A stretch of 64,000 nt of DNA, from assembly GCA_963777905.1 (NCBI GenBank), contig CAVZSM010000040.1, positions 44,235 through 108,234 on the forward strand, given 5' to 3'. Position numbers and translations under genes: made by a program. A model generated the notes under the pieces. It ran no database searches. It was given only the letters and a program-made list of their open reading frames with translations, and was not told where the DNA came from. Position 1 is the stretch's first letter; each line of letters starts with the position of its first letter. This DNA comes from Trebonia sp963777905 (lineage in GTDB: Bacteria > Actinomycetota > Actinomycetes > Streptosporangiales > Streptosporangiaceae). Positions 48,549-57,712 of the stretch are shown piece by piece.

Positions 48549-49462
48549 GAGTCTCCCCTTTCTGTGACTGCCGCGCGGAAGCGGGTGAGCGATGACCCGA
48601 GGCCGAGAGCGACGCCGATCTCGGTGAGCTCCTCCTGGTCGGGCGGCCTGGCCGGCAGGCGGCCGTCGATGTCATCGGGCAGCGGCACGCCTCTTGCTGT
48701 TATCACGACGGAGGGGGCGACGTCCAGGTAGTCGCGGGCGGCCTCGAGCTTCTTGCGCGTGCCCGGCGGGAAGCCGCCGTGGCCCAGGTCGAGGGCCTTC
48801 TGGATGCCGTCGATGCTGCCGAACGCCCGGATGAGCGTGGCGGCGGTCTTCTCGCCGATGCCGGGCACGCCTGGCAGGCCGTCGCTCGGGTCACCGCGCA
48901 GCACGGCGAAGTCCGCGTAGGCCTTGCCGGGGATGTCGTACTTCTTCTCGACCTCGGACTCGGTGACCGGTTCGAGCTTGGCCAGCCCGCGGATCGTGTA
49001 GAGAATCCGGATCTGGCGGTCGTCGTCGACGAGCTGGAACAGGTCCCTGTCACCGGTGACCACCTCGACTGGCGTGCGAGCGCGGTCGGCCAGGGTGGCG
49101 ATGATGTCGTCGGCCTCGTAGCCCTCGTGTTCGGCCATGGCGATCCCGGCGGCGGTCAGCACCTGGGTGATCAGCGGGACCTGCACGGCCAGGCCCGGCG
49201 GGGTCTGCTCGGTCCCGTCCGGCTCCGCCCGGTGCGCCTTGTACGACGGGATGGCGCTGACCCGGAACGCGGGACGCCAGTCCGCGTCCAGGCAGGCCAC
49301 CAGCCGCTCCGGCGACCGGTCCCTGACGAGCCTGGCGATCGCGTCGAGCAGCCCGCGGATCGCGTTGACCGGCGTGCCGTCCGGCGCCGTCACCGTCTCC
49401 GGCATCCCGTAGAACGCCCGGTAGTACAGCGACGCCGTGTCCAGCAGCATCAGCGAGCCCAC
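48545..49462 (-). CDS. 5'-3' exonuclease (DNA polymerase I N-terminal type)
   Basis: This stand-alone flap/5' exonuclease contains LMLLDTASLYYRAFYG, YKAHRAEPDGTEQTPPGL, GYEADDIIATLA, VVTGDRDLFQLVDD (the acidic metal sites) and a helix-hairpin-helix, LPGVPGIGEKTAATLI. It is 305 residues, and no polymerase domain follows. It should process RNA primers or flaps. The start is GTG at 49462. Confidence 0.92.
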   Translation of the reverse strand: MGSLMLLDTASLYYRAFYGMPETVTAPDGTPVNAIRGLLDAIARLVRDRSPERLVACLDADWRPAFRVSAIPSYKAHRAEPDGTEQTPPGLAVQVPLITQVLTAAGIAMAEHEGYEADDIIATLADRARTPVEVVTGDRDLFQLVDDDRQIRILYTIRGLAKLEPVTESEVEKKYDIPGKAYADFAVLRGDPSDGLPGVPGIGEKTAATLIRAFGSIDGIQKALDLGHGGFPPGTRKKLEAARDYLDVAPSVVITARGVPLPDDIDGRLPARPPDQEELTEIGVALGLGSSLTRFRAAVTERGDS

Positions 49463-49535
49463 CCGGCCATCCTGCCACGTCCCGTCCCCGGCCGGGCCGG
49501 CGCGGGCACGGGACCGCGTGCGGCATACTTTTCCG

Positions 49536-50279
49536 GTGCCGATTCAACGCTGGCGATGCCCGGTCATGCTGCAGGTCAAGTCGGTCGTCGTCGCGGCGGC
49601 CGGCGTCGTGGTGGCGGGGGTGTTCTTCCCGCTCTGGTTCGGCGTACCGGTCATGGTCATCCTCGGCGGCTGGGGCCTTGGCATGGCCGTCCGGCCTGCC
49701 GAGGTGGTACTCGATCCGGACGCGGGGACGCTGATGTTCCGGGTGGGCCTCATCGCACGGCGGGTCCGGCTGGCGAACGTGACCGCGCTGCTGGCCGACG
49801 GGGCCAAGGTGACCATCGCCAGGTCCGACGGCGGCGAGATCTCCATCTACGCCTGGCGCAAGAGCCCCCTGGACCGCTGGCTGCGGATCCCGGTGGTGGC
49901 CGACGACGTGGCGCACGCCATCTCCAAGGCGGCCACCGCCGCGCACAGCGCCGCCCAGGAGCAGCCCGCCGCCGACGCCGCCGCGGAGGTCCGGCCTGCT
50001 AAGGCGCGGGCGTCGCTGCGCTCGCGGCAGCCGCTCGCGGTGACCCTGCTGGCCTGCGCCGGCGTGCTCGCCATCATGGCCGCGTTGCTCGTGCGCGTCT
50101 CGTGGCCGAACCCGGTCATGACCGTGCTCGGCGCCGCGCTGGCCCTCGCGCTCGGCGTGTCCGGGCTCTTCTACGTCCTGTTCGCGTGCTGGCTGCTCGT
50201 GACCGGCCGCGTGACGCGCCGCGCCGCACCTCAGTCGCCGCGTGTCGTTCCCGGCGGCGCGAAGGCCGCGGATCGCTAG
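49536..50279 (+). CDS. Hypothetical membrane protein
   Basis: The ~247-residue protein has an N-terminal hydrophobic hairpin (VVVAAAGVVVAGVFFPLWFGVPVMVILGGWGLGMAV), a PH-like soluble part (LDPDAGTLMFRVGLIARRVRLANVTALLADGAKVTIARSDG) and two C-terminal membrane segments. I do not recognise the family. The GTG at 49536 follows a CATACTT -10-like element and lacks a ribosome site, so it may be leaderless. Confidence 0.65.
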   Translation: MPIQRWRCPVMLQVKSVVVAAAGVVVAGVFFPLWFGVPVMVILGGWGLGMAVRPAEVVLDPDAGTLMFRVGLIARRVRLANVTALLADGAKVTIARSDGGEISIYAWRKSPLDRWLRIPVVADDVAHAISKAATAAHSAAQEQPAADAAAEVRPAKARASLRSRQPLAVTLLACAGVLAIMAALLVRVSWPNPVMTVLGAALALALGVSGLFYVLFACWLLVTGRVTRRAAPQSPRVVPGGAKAADR

Positions 50280-50311
50280 GCCCCACGGTCCCCGGCGTCA
50301 CCAAGATGTAC

Positions 50312-50358
50312 TAGTGCTGGGGATTTGGCCGCTGTGAGCGGCCAAATCCCCAGCACTA
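50312..50358. terminator. Very strong bidirectional terminator
   Basis: A perfect 22-bp stem (50312-50333 with 50337-50358) closes a 3-base GTG loop. It lies in the middle of a 141-base gap between convergent genes ending at 50279 and 50421. Confidence 0.85.
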
Positions 50359-50420
50359 ACCCAAAACAGTCCCATGGCTGGATCGACAGGTTGGCGTTGG
50401 CGCTTGGTCGGCAGGGCGGG

Positions 50421-50930
50421 CTAGGTGAGGTAGATCTTGTCGTCGGAGATGGCGATCGTGCGGGCCGGGAGCGGCGTGGGGGCCGGGCCGGTGACGACCG
50501 CGCCGTTGGTGATCTTGAACTCGCTGCCGTGACAGGGGCAGTTGATCGTGCCGTTCGCGACCTGATTGCAGACGCAGCCGACGTGGGTGCAGATGGCGCT
50601 GAAGGCCTTGAACTCCCCCTTGGCCGGCTGGGTGACAACGACCTTCTGGGGCAGGAAAACCTTGCCGCCGCCCACCGGGATGTCGGTTACCTGGGCGAGC
50701 AGGGTCCCCATCGCGGCGCCGCTGCCCTGCGCGGCGGGCTGGCCCGCCATCGCCGGCGTGCTCGACGCGGCCGGGGCCTGCTGGCCGGAGGCCACGCCGG
50801 CCTCGTCGGCGCCGTACGGGACGGCGGCGGTGCTGCAGCCGGCCAGCACGCCGCCGATCCCGGCTATCCCCACTCCCAGTAGCACTCCGCGGCGGGTGGC
50901 GCGCTGGTCCTGCTGGGACTCATGGCTCAT
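50421..50930 (-). CDS. Rieske [2Fe-2S] protein, Tat-exported lipoprotein
   Basis: The N-terminus (RATRRGVLLGVGIAGIGGVLAGC) combines a twin-arginine motif with a lipobox Cys. A Gly/Ala/Ser linker and a Rieske domain follow, with CTHVGC and CPCHG as the two Cys-His ligand pairs. The protein should be an extracytoplasmic membrane-anchored electron carrier. The partner is not evident; no cytochrome gene is adjacent. The 169-residue length is typical of small Rieske lipoproteins in Actinobacteria. Confidence 0.92.
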   Translation of the reverse strand: MSHESQQDQRATRRGVLLGVGIAGIGGVLAGCSTAAVPYGADEAGVASGQQAPAASSTPAMAGQPAAQGSGAAMGTLLAQVTDIPVGGGKVFLPQKVVVTQPAKGEFKAFSAICTHVGCVCNQVANGTINCPCHGSEFKITNGAVVTGPAPTPLPARTIAISDDKIYLT

Positions 50931-51040
50931 CGATCGTCCTTCACTCGTCGGGGCCGGACTGGATAAGACCCTTCTACGGGAACCGGGACATTCTCCGCCG
51001 TGCGGATGCCCGTTTTGTAAGGATCCGTTAATCGTGGCCG

Positions 51041-53467
51041 TCACCACCACCAGTGGTGGTGATGCTTGCGCATGTAGGAAGACCCTGGGTCGCTCTGTGA
51101 CGGCTTGGGGGTCGGCGTGGCCGTAGGTGTGCCCGCGCCGCCCGGCGCCGAGCCCGCGGTCGCGGGGCATTGCCGCTGCCCGGCCATCGGGTTACCCGGT
51201 CCGCGCGTGACCGGGGCGAACTGGCGGCTGAAGCAGGCGGCCACCACGACGCCGTTGGCGTCGGATGAGAAGGACACGTCGTTCTGCTGGCCGAAGTTGC
51301 CGCAGTTCAGGTTCATGAACGACTGCTGCAGGCGCATCGCCATGAACGTGAACAGGTTGTCTGCCGCGCCGGTGTCCGGGCTGGGCGCGTTCAGCAGCAG
51401 GTTGACGTCCTGCTGGAGCCGCTTGCCCTGGATCTGCTCCATGTCCGAGCAGTAGGCCGCCGGCGACTGGCCGGCAGGCAGCATCGACATGTCGACGAGC
51501 GACCGGTAGGTGTTCGTCTTGTCAGTGCTGAAGTTGCCGTTCTCGTCCACCGTCATCGGGTCGTTCAGCGGGACGAGGGCCGCAGGGCTGCCAGGGCTGT
51601 TGGCCCACCTGGCCGCCTGGAGCTCGTCGAGCGGCAGGGAGGGCGCAGGCGCTCCGCCGTCCGCCAGGTTGGGTGCCTCCCACGGCGAGCAGCCGAGGGC
51701 CGGGTCGACGAACAGGTCGAGCAGGCCGTTGTCGCTGCCGTTGAACAGCACGCTCGAGCCGTTGAGCCCCTGCTTGTTGGCCGCGGTGTCCTGGGCGGTC
51801 TGGCCGTTGGGCTCGGCCAGGTACTCGGTCGTGACGTTGTCGCTCTGGTCCTGGTCGATGAGGGCGAAGCTGCGGGTCGTCAGGCACCGCTGGCCGTCCC
51901 TGGCGATGCCTGGCTGCGGGACGGTGAGCTTCCCCGCCTTGATCGCGGTGTTCGCCGCGGCGAAGAAGGCCGGCGCGTTGCAGGCCCCGACCTGGGTGAA
52001 CGACGAGAACTGGCCGTTGATGTCCTCGCCGGCCACGCAGCTGGCCCGCTGCAGGATCGCGTCCGGCGTGCCGGACGCGGCTGGGACGTCGCCCGTCGCC
52101 GGCGGGTCGGTCGGGGTGCCCGTGCCCGGAGACGACGTTGCGGAGACGGAAGCCGTCGCGGTCGCCGAAGCCGACGACGAGGTCGGCGGCGACGGGCGGT
52201 GGTGGCGCGGCGGGTTGCCGTCCTGGCCAGCGGCGGAGCCTGATCCCGCGATGCGCGTCAGGGTGGCGTCGTACCCGGCGTCCGACCCGGAGCGGGCGGG
52301 CGGCAGCGGCGCCGAGCCAGTTACCTCAAGGCCTGCCCGCTGCGCGGACCCGGTGACGAACGCCGCCTGCGTGGCTGACGTCGCCGGCGAGGCTGTGTTC
52401 TGCCCAGCCGTGGTCTCGGTGCTTGCGGTGGGCGTCGCGGTCGCGGTGGAAGTTCCTGCGGGAGTGGTGGCGGTCGCGGTGCCGGACGCGCTGGATGCCG
52501 GGGTGACCTGGGCCTGCGAGTGCGTGGCCGGCGGTGTGCTAGCCGGCGTCGCCCCGGTGGGCGTGGCGGACGGGGCCGGGTCGAGCAGCGACTGCGCCTG
52601 GTCGGCCCCGGCCAGCGTGAGGGTATTGCCGTTGTATCCGAACCACAGGGCCACGACACCCCCCGCGGGCAGCGTCGGCACGGTCGGCGTGACCGCGGGC
52701 TGCGTGCCCGCGTCGACGACGAGCGGGTCGTAGATGGATATCGTCCCGGTCGCCGGGTTGATGATGGCGCCCTGCACGAAGGCGGTCTGGGCGGAGTTGG
52801 CCTCGTTGCACGGCCCGGCCGCCGGGTCGGTCGCCGTCAGCTGGTACGGCGTGGCCAGCCCCTGCGCGCTCAGCGGGTTCGCCGGCACGATCAGCGTGCA
52901 GTTCGCGTTGGGCGCCGCCGCGTCCGCCGCGGTCCGGGCGGTGAGCACGTGAGTCGCGCCAACGGCCGCCGCGACGACGGCAAGGCTCACGATCACTGCG
53001 ACCACGGCCAGCGCGGGGACTGGCATGGCCCCGAGCCGGGACCCGCCGCGGCGGCGGGAGCCGGCCCGGCGCCCGCGGCCGCTGCCCGGCAGGAAGGCAG
53101 CAAGCCCGCCGGACCCGGCATGCGTCCGGCCGCCGCGGCCAGCCTCGTCGCCGAAATCGCCGGCCTCGTCGCCGAAATTAAGGTCCGCGCTCAGCGCGCG
53201 CCCTGCGGACGTCGCGTGGCGCCCTGGCTGACCGTACCCGCCCGGTCGGTCATACCCGCCTGGGCCGGCGTATCCGCCAGCGGGGCCATACTCACTAGTC
53301 TGGCCGTAATCCTGGCCATAACCACGTTGATCGCCGTAGCGGTCAGCCGCGCGGTAGCCGTCGCGCTGGCTGTCGCCGATGAGGCTGCTGTAGCCGCGTC
53401 GCTCGACACCGTCCCGGCCGTTGCGCCGACGCGTGCCGTGCTGACCACGGCTCGAACCTACACCCAT
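51041..53467 (-). CDS. Large membrane-anchored secreted protein, unknown function
   Basis: The 808-residue protein begins with a cytoplasmic Gly/Tyr/Asp-rich tail (GYGQDYGQTSEYGPAGGYAGP), an Arg-rich stretch and one membrane segment (VPALAVVAVIVSLAVVAAAVGATHVL, ~residues 150-175). The extracytoplasmic part has a first domain (NCTLIVPANPLSAQGLATPYQLTATDP), a long Thr/Ala/Ser/Pro linker and a second Cys-containing domain (CVAGEDINGQFSSFTQVGACNAP...). It ends in a P/T-rich tail and the terminal residues KHHHHWWW. From memory, related proteins occur in Streptomyces without assigned function. The Thr/Ser linker could be O-mannosylated by the pathway that includes the gene at 6.5 kb. Confidence 0.8.
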   Translation of the reverse strand: MGVGSSRGQHGTRRRNGRDGVERRGYSSLIGDSQRDGYRAADRYGDQRGYGQDYGQTSEYGPAGGYAGPGGYDRPGGYGQPGRHATSAGRALSADLNFGDEAGDFGDEAGRGGRTHAGSGGLAAFLPGSGRGRRAGSRRRGGSRLGAMPVPALAVVAVIVSLAVVAAAVGATHVLTARTAADAAAPNANCTLIVPANPLSAQGLATPYQLTATDPAAGPCNEANSAQTAFVQGAIINPATGTISIYDPLVVDAGTQPAVTPTVPTLPAGGVVALWFGYNGNTLTLAGADQAQSLLDPAPSATPTGATPASTPPATHSQAQVTPASSASGTATATTPAGTSTATATPTASTETTAGQNTASPATSATQAAFVTGSAQRAGLEVTGSAPLPPARSGSDAGYDATLTRIAGSGSAAGQDGNPPRHHRPSPPTSSSASATATASVSATSSPGTGTPTDPPATGDVPAASGTPDAILQRASCVAGEDINGQFSSFTQVGACNAPAFFAAANTAIKAGKLTVPQPGIARDGQRCLTTRSFALIDQDQSDNVTTEYLAEPNGQTAQDTAANKQGLNGSSVLFNGSDNGLLDLFVDPALGCSPWEAPNLADGGAPAPSLPLDELQAARWANSPGSPAALVPLNDPMTVDENGNFSTDKTNTYRSLVDMSMLPAGQSPAAYCSDMEQIQGKRLQQDVNLLLNAPSPDTGAADNLFTFMAMRLQQSFMNLNCGNFGQQNDVSFSSDANGVVVAACFSRQFAPVTRGPGNPMAGQRQCPATAGSAPGGAGTPTATPTPKPSQSDPGSSYMRKHHHHWWW

Positions 53468-53595
53468 GAATCACGGTCCCCTTCGCACGGTATTCGGGCT
53501 GGCCGTGACGCTCCCAAGACAGGAACGTTAGCGTTTCGTAACCATTGCCACCGACGTTTTGGCCGTAATAGTTCTTACGAACTTTTGGGGCATCG

Positions 53596-54369
53596 ATGAC
53601 AACGGGTGACGAGATGGACGACGCGGAATTCCCCGGGTACGTCGCGGAACGGCTCAGCAGCGTCCCCGGCGTGACGGCCGTCGCGCTCGGCGGGTCCCGC
53701 GCGGCCGGCACCCAGCGGCCGGACAGCGACTGGGACTTCTCCCTGTACTACCGCGGCCTGTTCGAGCCCGAAGACCTCCGCGCGCTCGGCTGGCCTGGGG
53801 AGATCTCCCGCATCGGCGGCTGGGGCGGCGGCGTGTTCAACGGCGGTGCCTGGCTCCGCGCGGGCGGCAGGCCGGTCGACGTGCACTACCGGGACCTGGA
53901 CGAGGTCGAGTGGCATCTCGCCGAGGCAGTCGAGGGCAGGTTCCGGATCGAACGGCTGTTGTTCCACCTGGCGGGCGTGCCCACGTACATCGTGGTCGCC
54001 GAGCTGGCCGTCAACGTCGTGCTGTACGGCGAGCTGCCGTCCCCTGGCGGCTATCCGGACCGGCTCCGCCAGACGGCGCACGAGCGCTGGCTGGCCGATG
54101 CGCGGCACACGCTCGGCTACGCGCGCAGCGCGTACGCCGGCCACAGCCGGCTGACCGAGACCGCCGGCGCGATCGCGCTCGCGTTCGCGCAGGGGGCGCA
54201 CGCGACGCTCGCCGCGCGCGGCGAGTGGATCACCAACGAGAAGGCGCTGCTCGACCGGGCCGGGTTCCGGCGCGCGGACCAGGTGCTCGGCGCCCTCGCC
54301 GCAGACGCGGGGTCGCTGGTGGCTGCCGTCGACGCCGCGTCGGACCTTATCGGGGAGGCGGCCGGGTAA
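53596..54369 (+). CDS. Nucleotidyltransferase-domain protein
   Basis: The NTP_transf_2 active site is VALGGSRAAGTQRPDSDWDFSLYY (GG-S and D-x-D), with a further Asp in GRPVDVHYRDLDEVE. The C-terminal helical part (RWLADARHTLGYARSAYAGHSRLTETAGAIALAFAQG) suggests an aminoglycoside-adenylyltransferase or MNT/HEPN-like arrangement. The 257-residue protein probably transfers a nucleotide to a protein or small molecule. No toxin-antitoxin partner is adjacent. The start is ATG at 53596. Confidence 0.85.
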   Translation: MTTGDEMDDAEFPGYVAERLSSVPGVTAVALGGSRAAGTQRPDSDWDFSLYYRGLFEPEDLRALGWPGEISRIGGWGGGVFNGGAWLRAGGRPVDVHYRDLDEVEWHLAEAVEGRFRIERLLFHLAGVPTYIVVAELAVNVVLYGELPSPGGYPDRLRQTAHERWLADARHTLGYARSAYAGHSRLTETAGAIALAFAQGAHATLAARGEWITNEKALLDRAGFRRADQVLGALAADAGSLVAAVDAASDLIGEAAG

Positions 54370-54400
54370 CTACACTGGCAGGTGCGAGAACGGTGATGAG

Positions 54401-55489
54401 ATGAGCTGGCGGGAACACAACGGGCACGCCCACGGCGCCGACGCCGCGGGCCCGGACCCGGACACCCGCTGGCTGGCCGCGGCCGGCGTGCTCATCCTCG
54501 CGTTCATGGCCGGCGAGGTCGTCGCCGGCCTGCTCGCGCACTCGCTGGCGCTGCTGTCCGACGCCGCGCACATGCTCACCGACGCCGCGTCGATCGGCCT
54601 CGCGCTCGCCACCGCGAAGATCGCGGCGCGCCCGCCGCGCGGCGGGTACACCTACGGCCTGCGCCGCGCGGAGATCCTGTCCGCCCAGGCCAACGGCATC
54701 ACGCTGGTGCTGCTGGCGGCATGGCTCGCTTACGAGGCGGTGCGCAGGCTGCTCGCGCCGCAGCCGGTAAACGGCGCCGTGATGCTCACCGTCGCGCTGG
54801 TCGGCGTGGGCGTCAACCTGGCCGCGACCTGGCTGATCGCACGGGCGAGCGCGCCCGGCCGCCGGCGCGGCCTGAACCTGGAGGGCGCGTTCGCGCACGT
54901 GCTCACCGACCTGTACGCGTTCGCCGCCACCGCTGTGGCCGCCGTCGTGGTCCTCGCCACCGGGTTTAACCGCGCGGACCCGATCGCCACGCTGGTCGTG
55001 GTCGCGCTGATGCTGCGCGCGGGCGGCGGGCTGATCAGGGCGTCCGGGCGGATCTTCCTCGAGGCGGCGCCCGCCGGGCTCGACCCGGCGGCGATCGGCG
55101 CCGCGATGGCCGCCAGGCCGCACGTGGCCGAGGTGCACGACCTGCACATCTGGGAGATCACGTCGGGCATGCCGGCGGCGTCCGCGCACGTGCTGGTCGC
55201 GCCGCGGCAGGACTGCCACGCGGTGCGCGCCGACCTGGAGGCGCTGTTCGCCCGCGAGTACGGCATCACGCACCTCACCCTGCAGGTCGACCACGCTGCC
55301 GACACGGGACCCGCGGCCAACGACGACGCGGGCGCCTGGGCCGACGCCGAACATGCCGGGCAGGGCGCGGCCGCGCACCCACCCGGCGAAGAGCACTGCG
55401 AGGACGCGCACGGTCCGCGGTACCTGCCAGGGAACGCCACGGGCGGTTTTGTCAGCAAACGTCGGGCTACGGGTGAATCCCGCGAGTAG
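54401..55489 (+). CDS. Cation diffusion facilitator (CzcD/ZitB-type zinc/cation exporter)
   Basis: The protein has six hydrophobic segments with the metal-site motifs SDAAHMLTDAASIGLAL (TM2, HxxxD) and GAFAHVLTDLYAFAATAVA (TM5, HxxxD), and RPPRGGYTYGLRRAEILSAQANGI between them. The cytoplasmic domain contains VAEVHDLHIWEITSGMPAASAHVLV. An N-terminal His-rich stretch (REHNGHAHG) fits zinc binding. The C-terminal extension (DADTGPAANDDAG ... ) is unusually long. The start is ATG at 54401. Confidence 0.92.
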   Translation: MSWREHNGHAHGADAAGPDPDTRWLAAAGVLILAFMAGEVVAGLLAHSLALLSDAAHMLTDAASIGLALATAKIAARPPRGGYTYGLRRAEILSAQANGITLVLLAAWLAYEAVRRLLAPQPVNGAVMLTVALVGVGVNLAATWLIARASAPGRRRGLNLEGAFAHVLTDLYAFAATAVAAVVVLATGFNRADPIATLVVVALMLRAGGGLIRASGRIFLEAAPAGLDPAAIGAAMAARPHVAEVHDLHIWEITSGMPAASAHVLVAPRQDCHAVRADLEALFAREYGITHLTLQVDHAADTGPAANDDAGAWADAEHAGQGAAAHPPGEEHCEDAHGPRYLPGNATGGFVSKRRATGESRE

Positions 55490-55683
55490 CATTGCGCCTC
55501 ACCCGCCGGAAGGCTGGCTAGCTAAGAGAACTGCAGCCGAAACTGCTGCAGCTCATAGACCCTGATGCGGACGGTCTCACCGGCCTCACATACACCTTCG
55601 GCTATCCGGGGACGCCCGTCGCCATCACTCCCCCGCCCGCCAGCGAGATCATCACCGGGGGCTACTAAGCCGGGAGCCGGTAA

Positions 55684-56673
55684 TCAGCCGCCGATCGCGG
55701 ACATCGGGCGGTCGGGCTGCAGGAACGACGGGTCGTTGATCCCGTGCCCCGGCAGCTTGACCGCCACCGCGGCCTGCCACCGCTCGGCGATCTCCTCGTC
55801 GGAGGCGCCGCCCCGCAGCAGCGACCGCAGGTCGCTTTCTGAGCGCGCGAACAGGCAGTTGCGGACCTGGCCGTCGGCGGTCAGCCGGACCCGGTCGCAG
55901 GACCCGCAGAACGGCCGCGTCACCGACGCGATCACGCCGACCCGGGCCGGGCCGCCGTTCACGAGGAAGGTTTCGGCGGGGGCGGCGCCACGGGCCCGTT
56001 CCGAATCCTCTGACAGGGCGAACGCGGCGGACAGCGACTCGAAAACCTCGGTCGCGGTGACCATCTCCGCCCTCTTCCAGCCGTGCTGCGCGTCCAGCGG
56101 CATCTGCTCGATGAACCGCAGCTCGTACCCGCGCTCCAGGCAGTAGGCGAGCAGCGGCACCGCCTCGTCGTCGTTGATGCCGCGCATCAGCACCGCGTTG
56201 ACCTTGACCGGCGTGAGGCCGGCGGCGGCCGCGGCCGACAGCGCGTCGAGCACGTCGGGCAGCCGGTCGCGCCGCGCCAGCTTGCGGAACACCTCGGGCC
56301 GCAGCGTGTCCAGCGACACGTTGATCCGGTCGAGGCCGGCCTCGCGCAGCGCGACGGCCCGCCTGGCGAGCCCGATCCCGTTGGTGGTCAGCGAGATATC
56401 CGGCCGCGGCGTCAGGGCGGCTGTCCTGGCGATGATCGACTCGAGCTCGCGCCGCAGCAGCGGCTCGCCGCCGGTGAACCGCACCTCGCGGATGCCGAGG
56501 CTGGTGACGCCGATCCTGATCAGCCGGACGATCTCTTCGCCGGTCAGCACCTGCGGCGCGGGCAGCCAGTCCAGGCCCTCGGGCGGCATGCAATAGGCGC
56601 AGCGCAGGTTGCAGCGATCGGTCAGCGAGACCCGCAGATCCGTCGCGACCCGTCCGAAGGAGTCAGCCAGCAT
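55684..56673 (-). CDS. moaA: GTP 3',8-cyclase MoaA
   Basis: This radical-SAM enzyme catalyses the first step of molybdenum-cofactor biosynthesis. It has SLTDRCNLRCAYCMPPEGLDWL (CxxxCxxC cluster), FTGGEPLLRRELESI, and the C-terminal second-cluster Cys residues in RPFCGSCDRVRLTADGQVRNCLFA. It ends SAIGG with the catalytic C-terminal Gly-Gly. The 329-residue length is normal. It lies 2 kb from the selenocysteine tRNA; Sec-containing formate dehydrogenases need this cofactor, though none is in the window. Confidence 0.95.
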   Translation of the reverse strand: MLADSFGRVATDLRVSLTDRCNLRCAYCMPPEGLDWLPAPQVLTGEEIVRLIRIGVTSLGIREVRFTGGEPLLRRELESIIARTAALTPRPDISLTTNGIGLARRAVALREAGLDRINVSLDTLRPEVFRKLARRDRLPDVLDALSAAAAAGLTPVKVNAVLMRGINDDEAVPLLAYCLERGYELRFIEQMPLDAQHGWKRAEMVTATEVFESLSAAFALSEDSERARGAAPAETFLVNGGPARVGVIASVTRPFCGSCDRVRLTADGQVRNCLFARSESDLRSLLRGGASDEEIAERWQAAVAVKLPGHGINDPSFLQPDRPMSAIGG

Positions 56674-56729
56674 GCCCTCAGCCTATTCGCCTATATCAAA
56701 GTGACGAAAAGAACACCCAGAGCCGGACG

Positions 56730-57629
56730 TTAGTAGTAGTAGGGGAACCCCGTCCAGTCCGGGGCGCGCTTCTCAAGGAACGCGTCCCGCCCCTCGACGG
56801 CCTCGTCGGTCATGTAGGCGAGCCTGGTGGCTTCCGCCGCGAACACCTGCTGCCCCACCAGCCCATCGTCAACCAGGTTGAAGGCGTATTTCAGCATCCG
56901 CTGCGACGTCGGGCTCTTCGCGTTGATCTTGGCCGCCCAGTCCAGCGCGGTGCGCTCCAGGTCCGCGTGCGGGACCACGGCGTTGACCATGCCCATCCGG
57001 CACGCCGCCTCGGCGTCGTAGGTGTCGCCGAGAAAGAAGATCTCCCGGGCGAACTTCTGGCCGACCTGGCGGGCCAGGTAGGCCGACCCGAAGCCGCCGT
57101 CGAAGCTGCCCACGTCGGCGTCGGTCTGCTTGAAGCGGGCGTGCTCGCGGCTGGCCAGGGTGAGGTCACAGACGACGTGCAGGCTGTGCCCGCCGCCCGC
57201 CGCCCAGCCGGGCACCACGCAGATGACGACCTTCGGCATGAACCGGATCAGCCGGTGGACCTCCATGATGTGCAGCCGCCCGCTGCGCGCCGGGTCGATG
57301 GCCTCGGCCGTCTCACCGTCGGCGTACCGGTACCCGTCGCGGCCCCGGATCCGCTGATCGCCTCCCGAGCAGAACGCCCAGCCGCCGTCCTTCGGCGACG
57401 GCCCGTTGCCGGTCAGCAGCACGCATCCCACGTCGCCGCTCATCCGCGCGTGATCGAGGGCGGTGTACAGCTCGTCCACGGTATGCGGGCGGAAGGCGTT
57501 GCGGACCTCGGGCCGGTTGAACGCGACGCGGACGGTGCCAGAGTCGACGGCACGGTGATAGGTGATGTCGGTGAAGTCGAAGCCGTCGACGGCGCGCCAC
57601 CGGTCGGGGTCGAAGATCTCGGAAACCAT
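56730..57629 (-). CDS. menB: 1,4-dihydroxy-2-naphthoyl-CoA synthase (MenB)
   Basis: This crotonase-fold enzyme closes the second ring of menaquinone. MenB-specific text includes ITYHRAVDSGTVRVAFNRPEVRNAFRPHTVDELYTAL, GGWAFCSGGDQRIRGRDGY, VVPGWAAGGGHSLHVVCDLTLAS and DADVGSFDGGFGSAYLARQVGQKFAREIFFLG, ending APDWTGFPYYY. The 299-residue length is typical of the longer actinobacterial form. No other men genes are adjacent. Confidence 0.95.
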   Translation of the reverse strand: MVSEIFDPDRWRAVDGFDFTDITYHRAVDSGTVRVAFNRPEVRNAFRPHTVDELYTALDHARMSGDVGCVLLTGNGPSPKDGGWAFCSGGDQRIRGRDGYRYADGETAEAIDPARSGRLHIMEVHRLIRFMPKVVICVVPGWAAGGGHSLHVVCDLTLASREHARFKQTDADVGSFDGGFGSAYLARQVGQKFAREIFFLGDTYDAEAACRMGMVNAVVPHADLERTALDWAAKINAKSPTSQRMLKYAFNLVDDGLVGQQVFAAEATRLAYMTDEAVEGRDAFLEKRAPDWTGFPYYY

Positions 57630-57712
57630 GAGCCGATTCTGGCCGGCGGCCTCGCCGGCCCGCGCACTGGCTTGATCGGCCGGCGAACGGCGAGGTTGCC
57701 GCGCGTGACCGG

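Noticed and set aside
55522..55668. 48-codon open stretch ending in EIITGGY before moaA
   Set aside because: Coding-like composition but no start codon and a stop directly upstream. It may be a gene remnant but cannot be supported.
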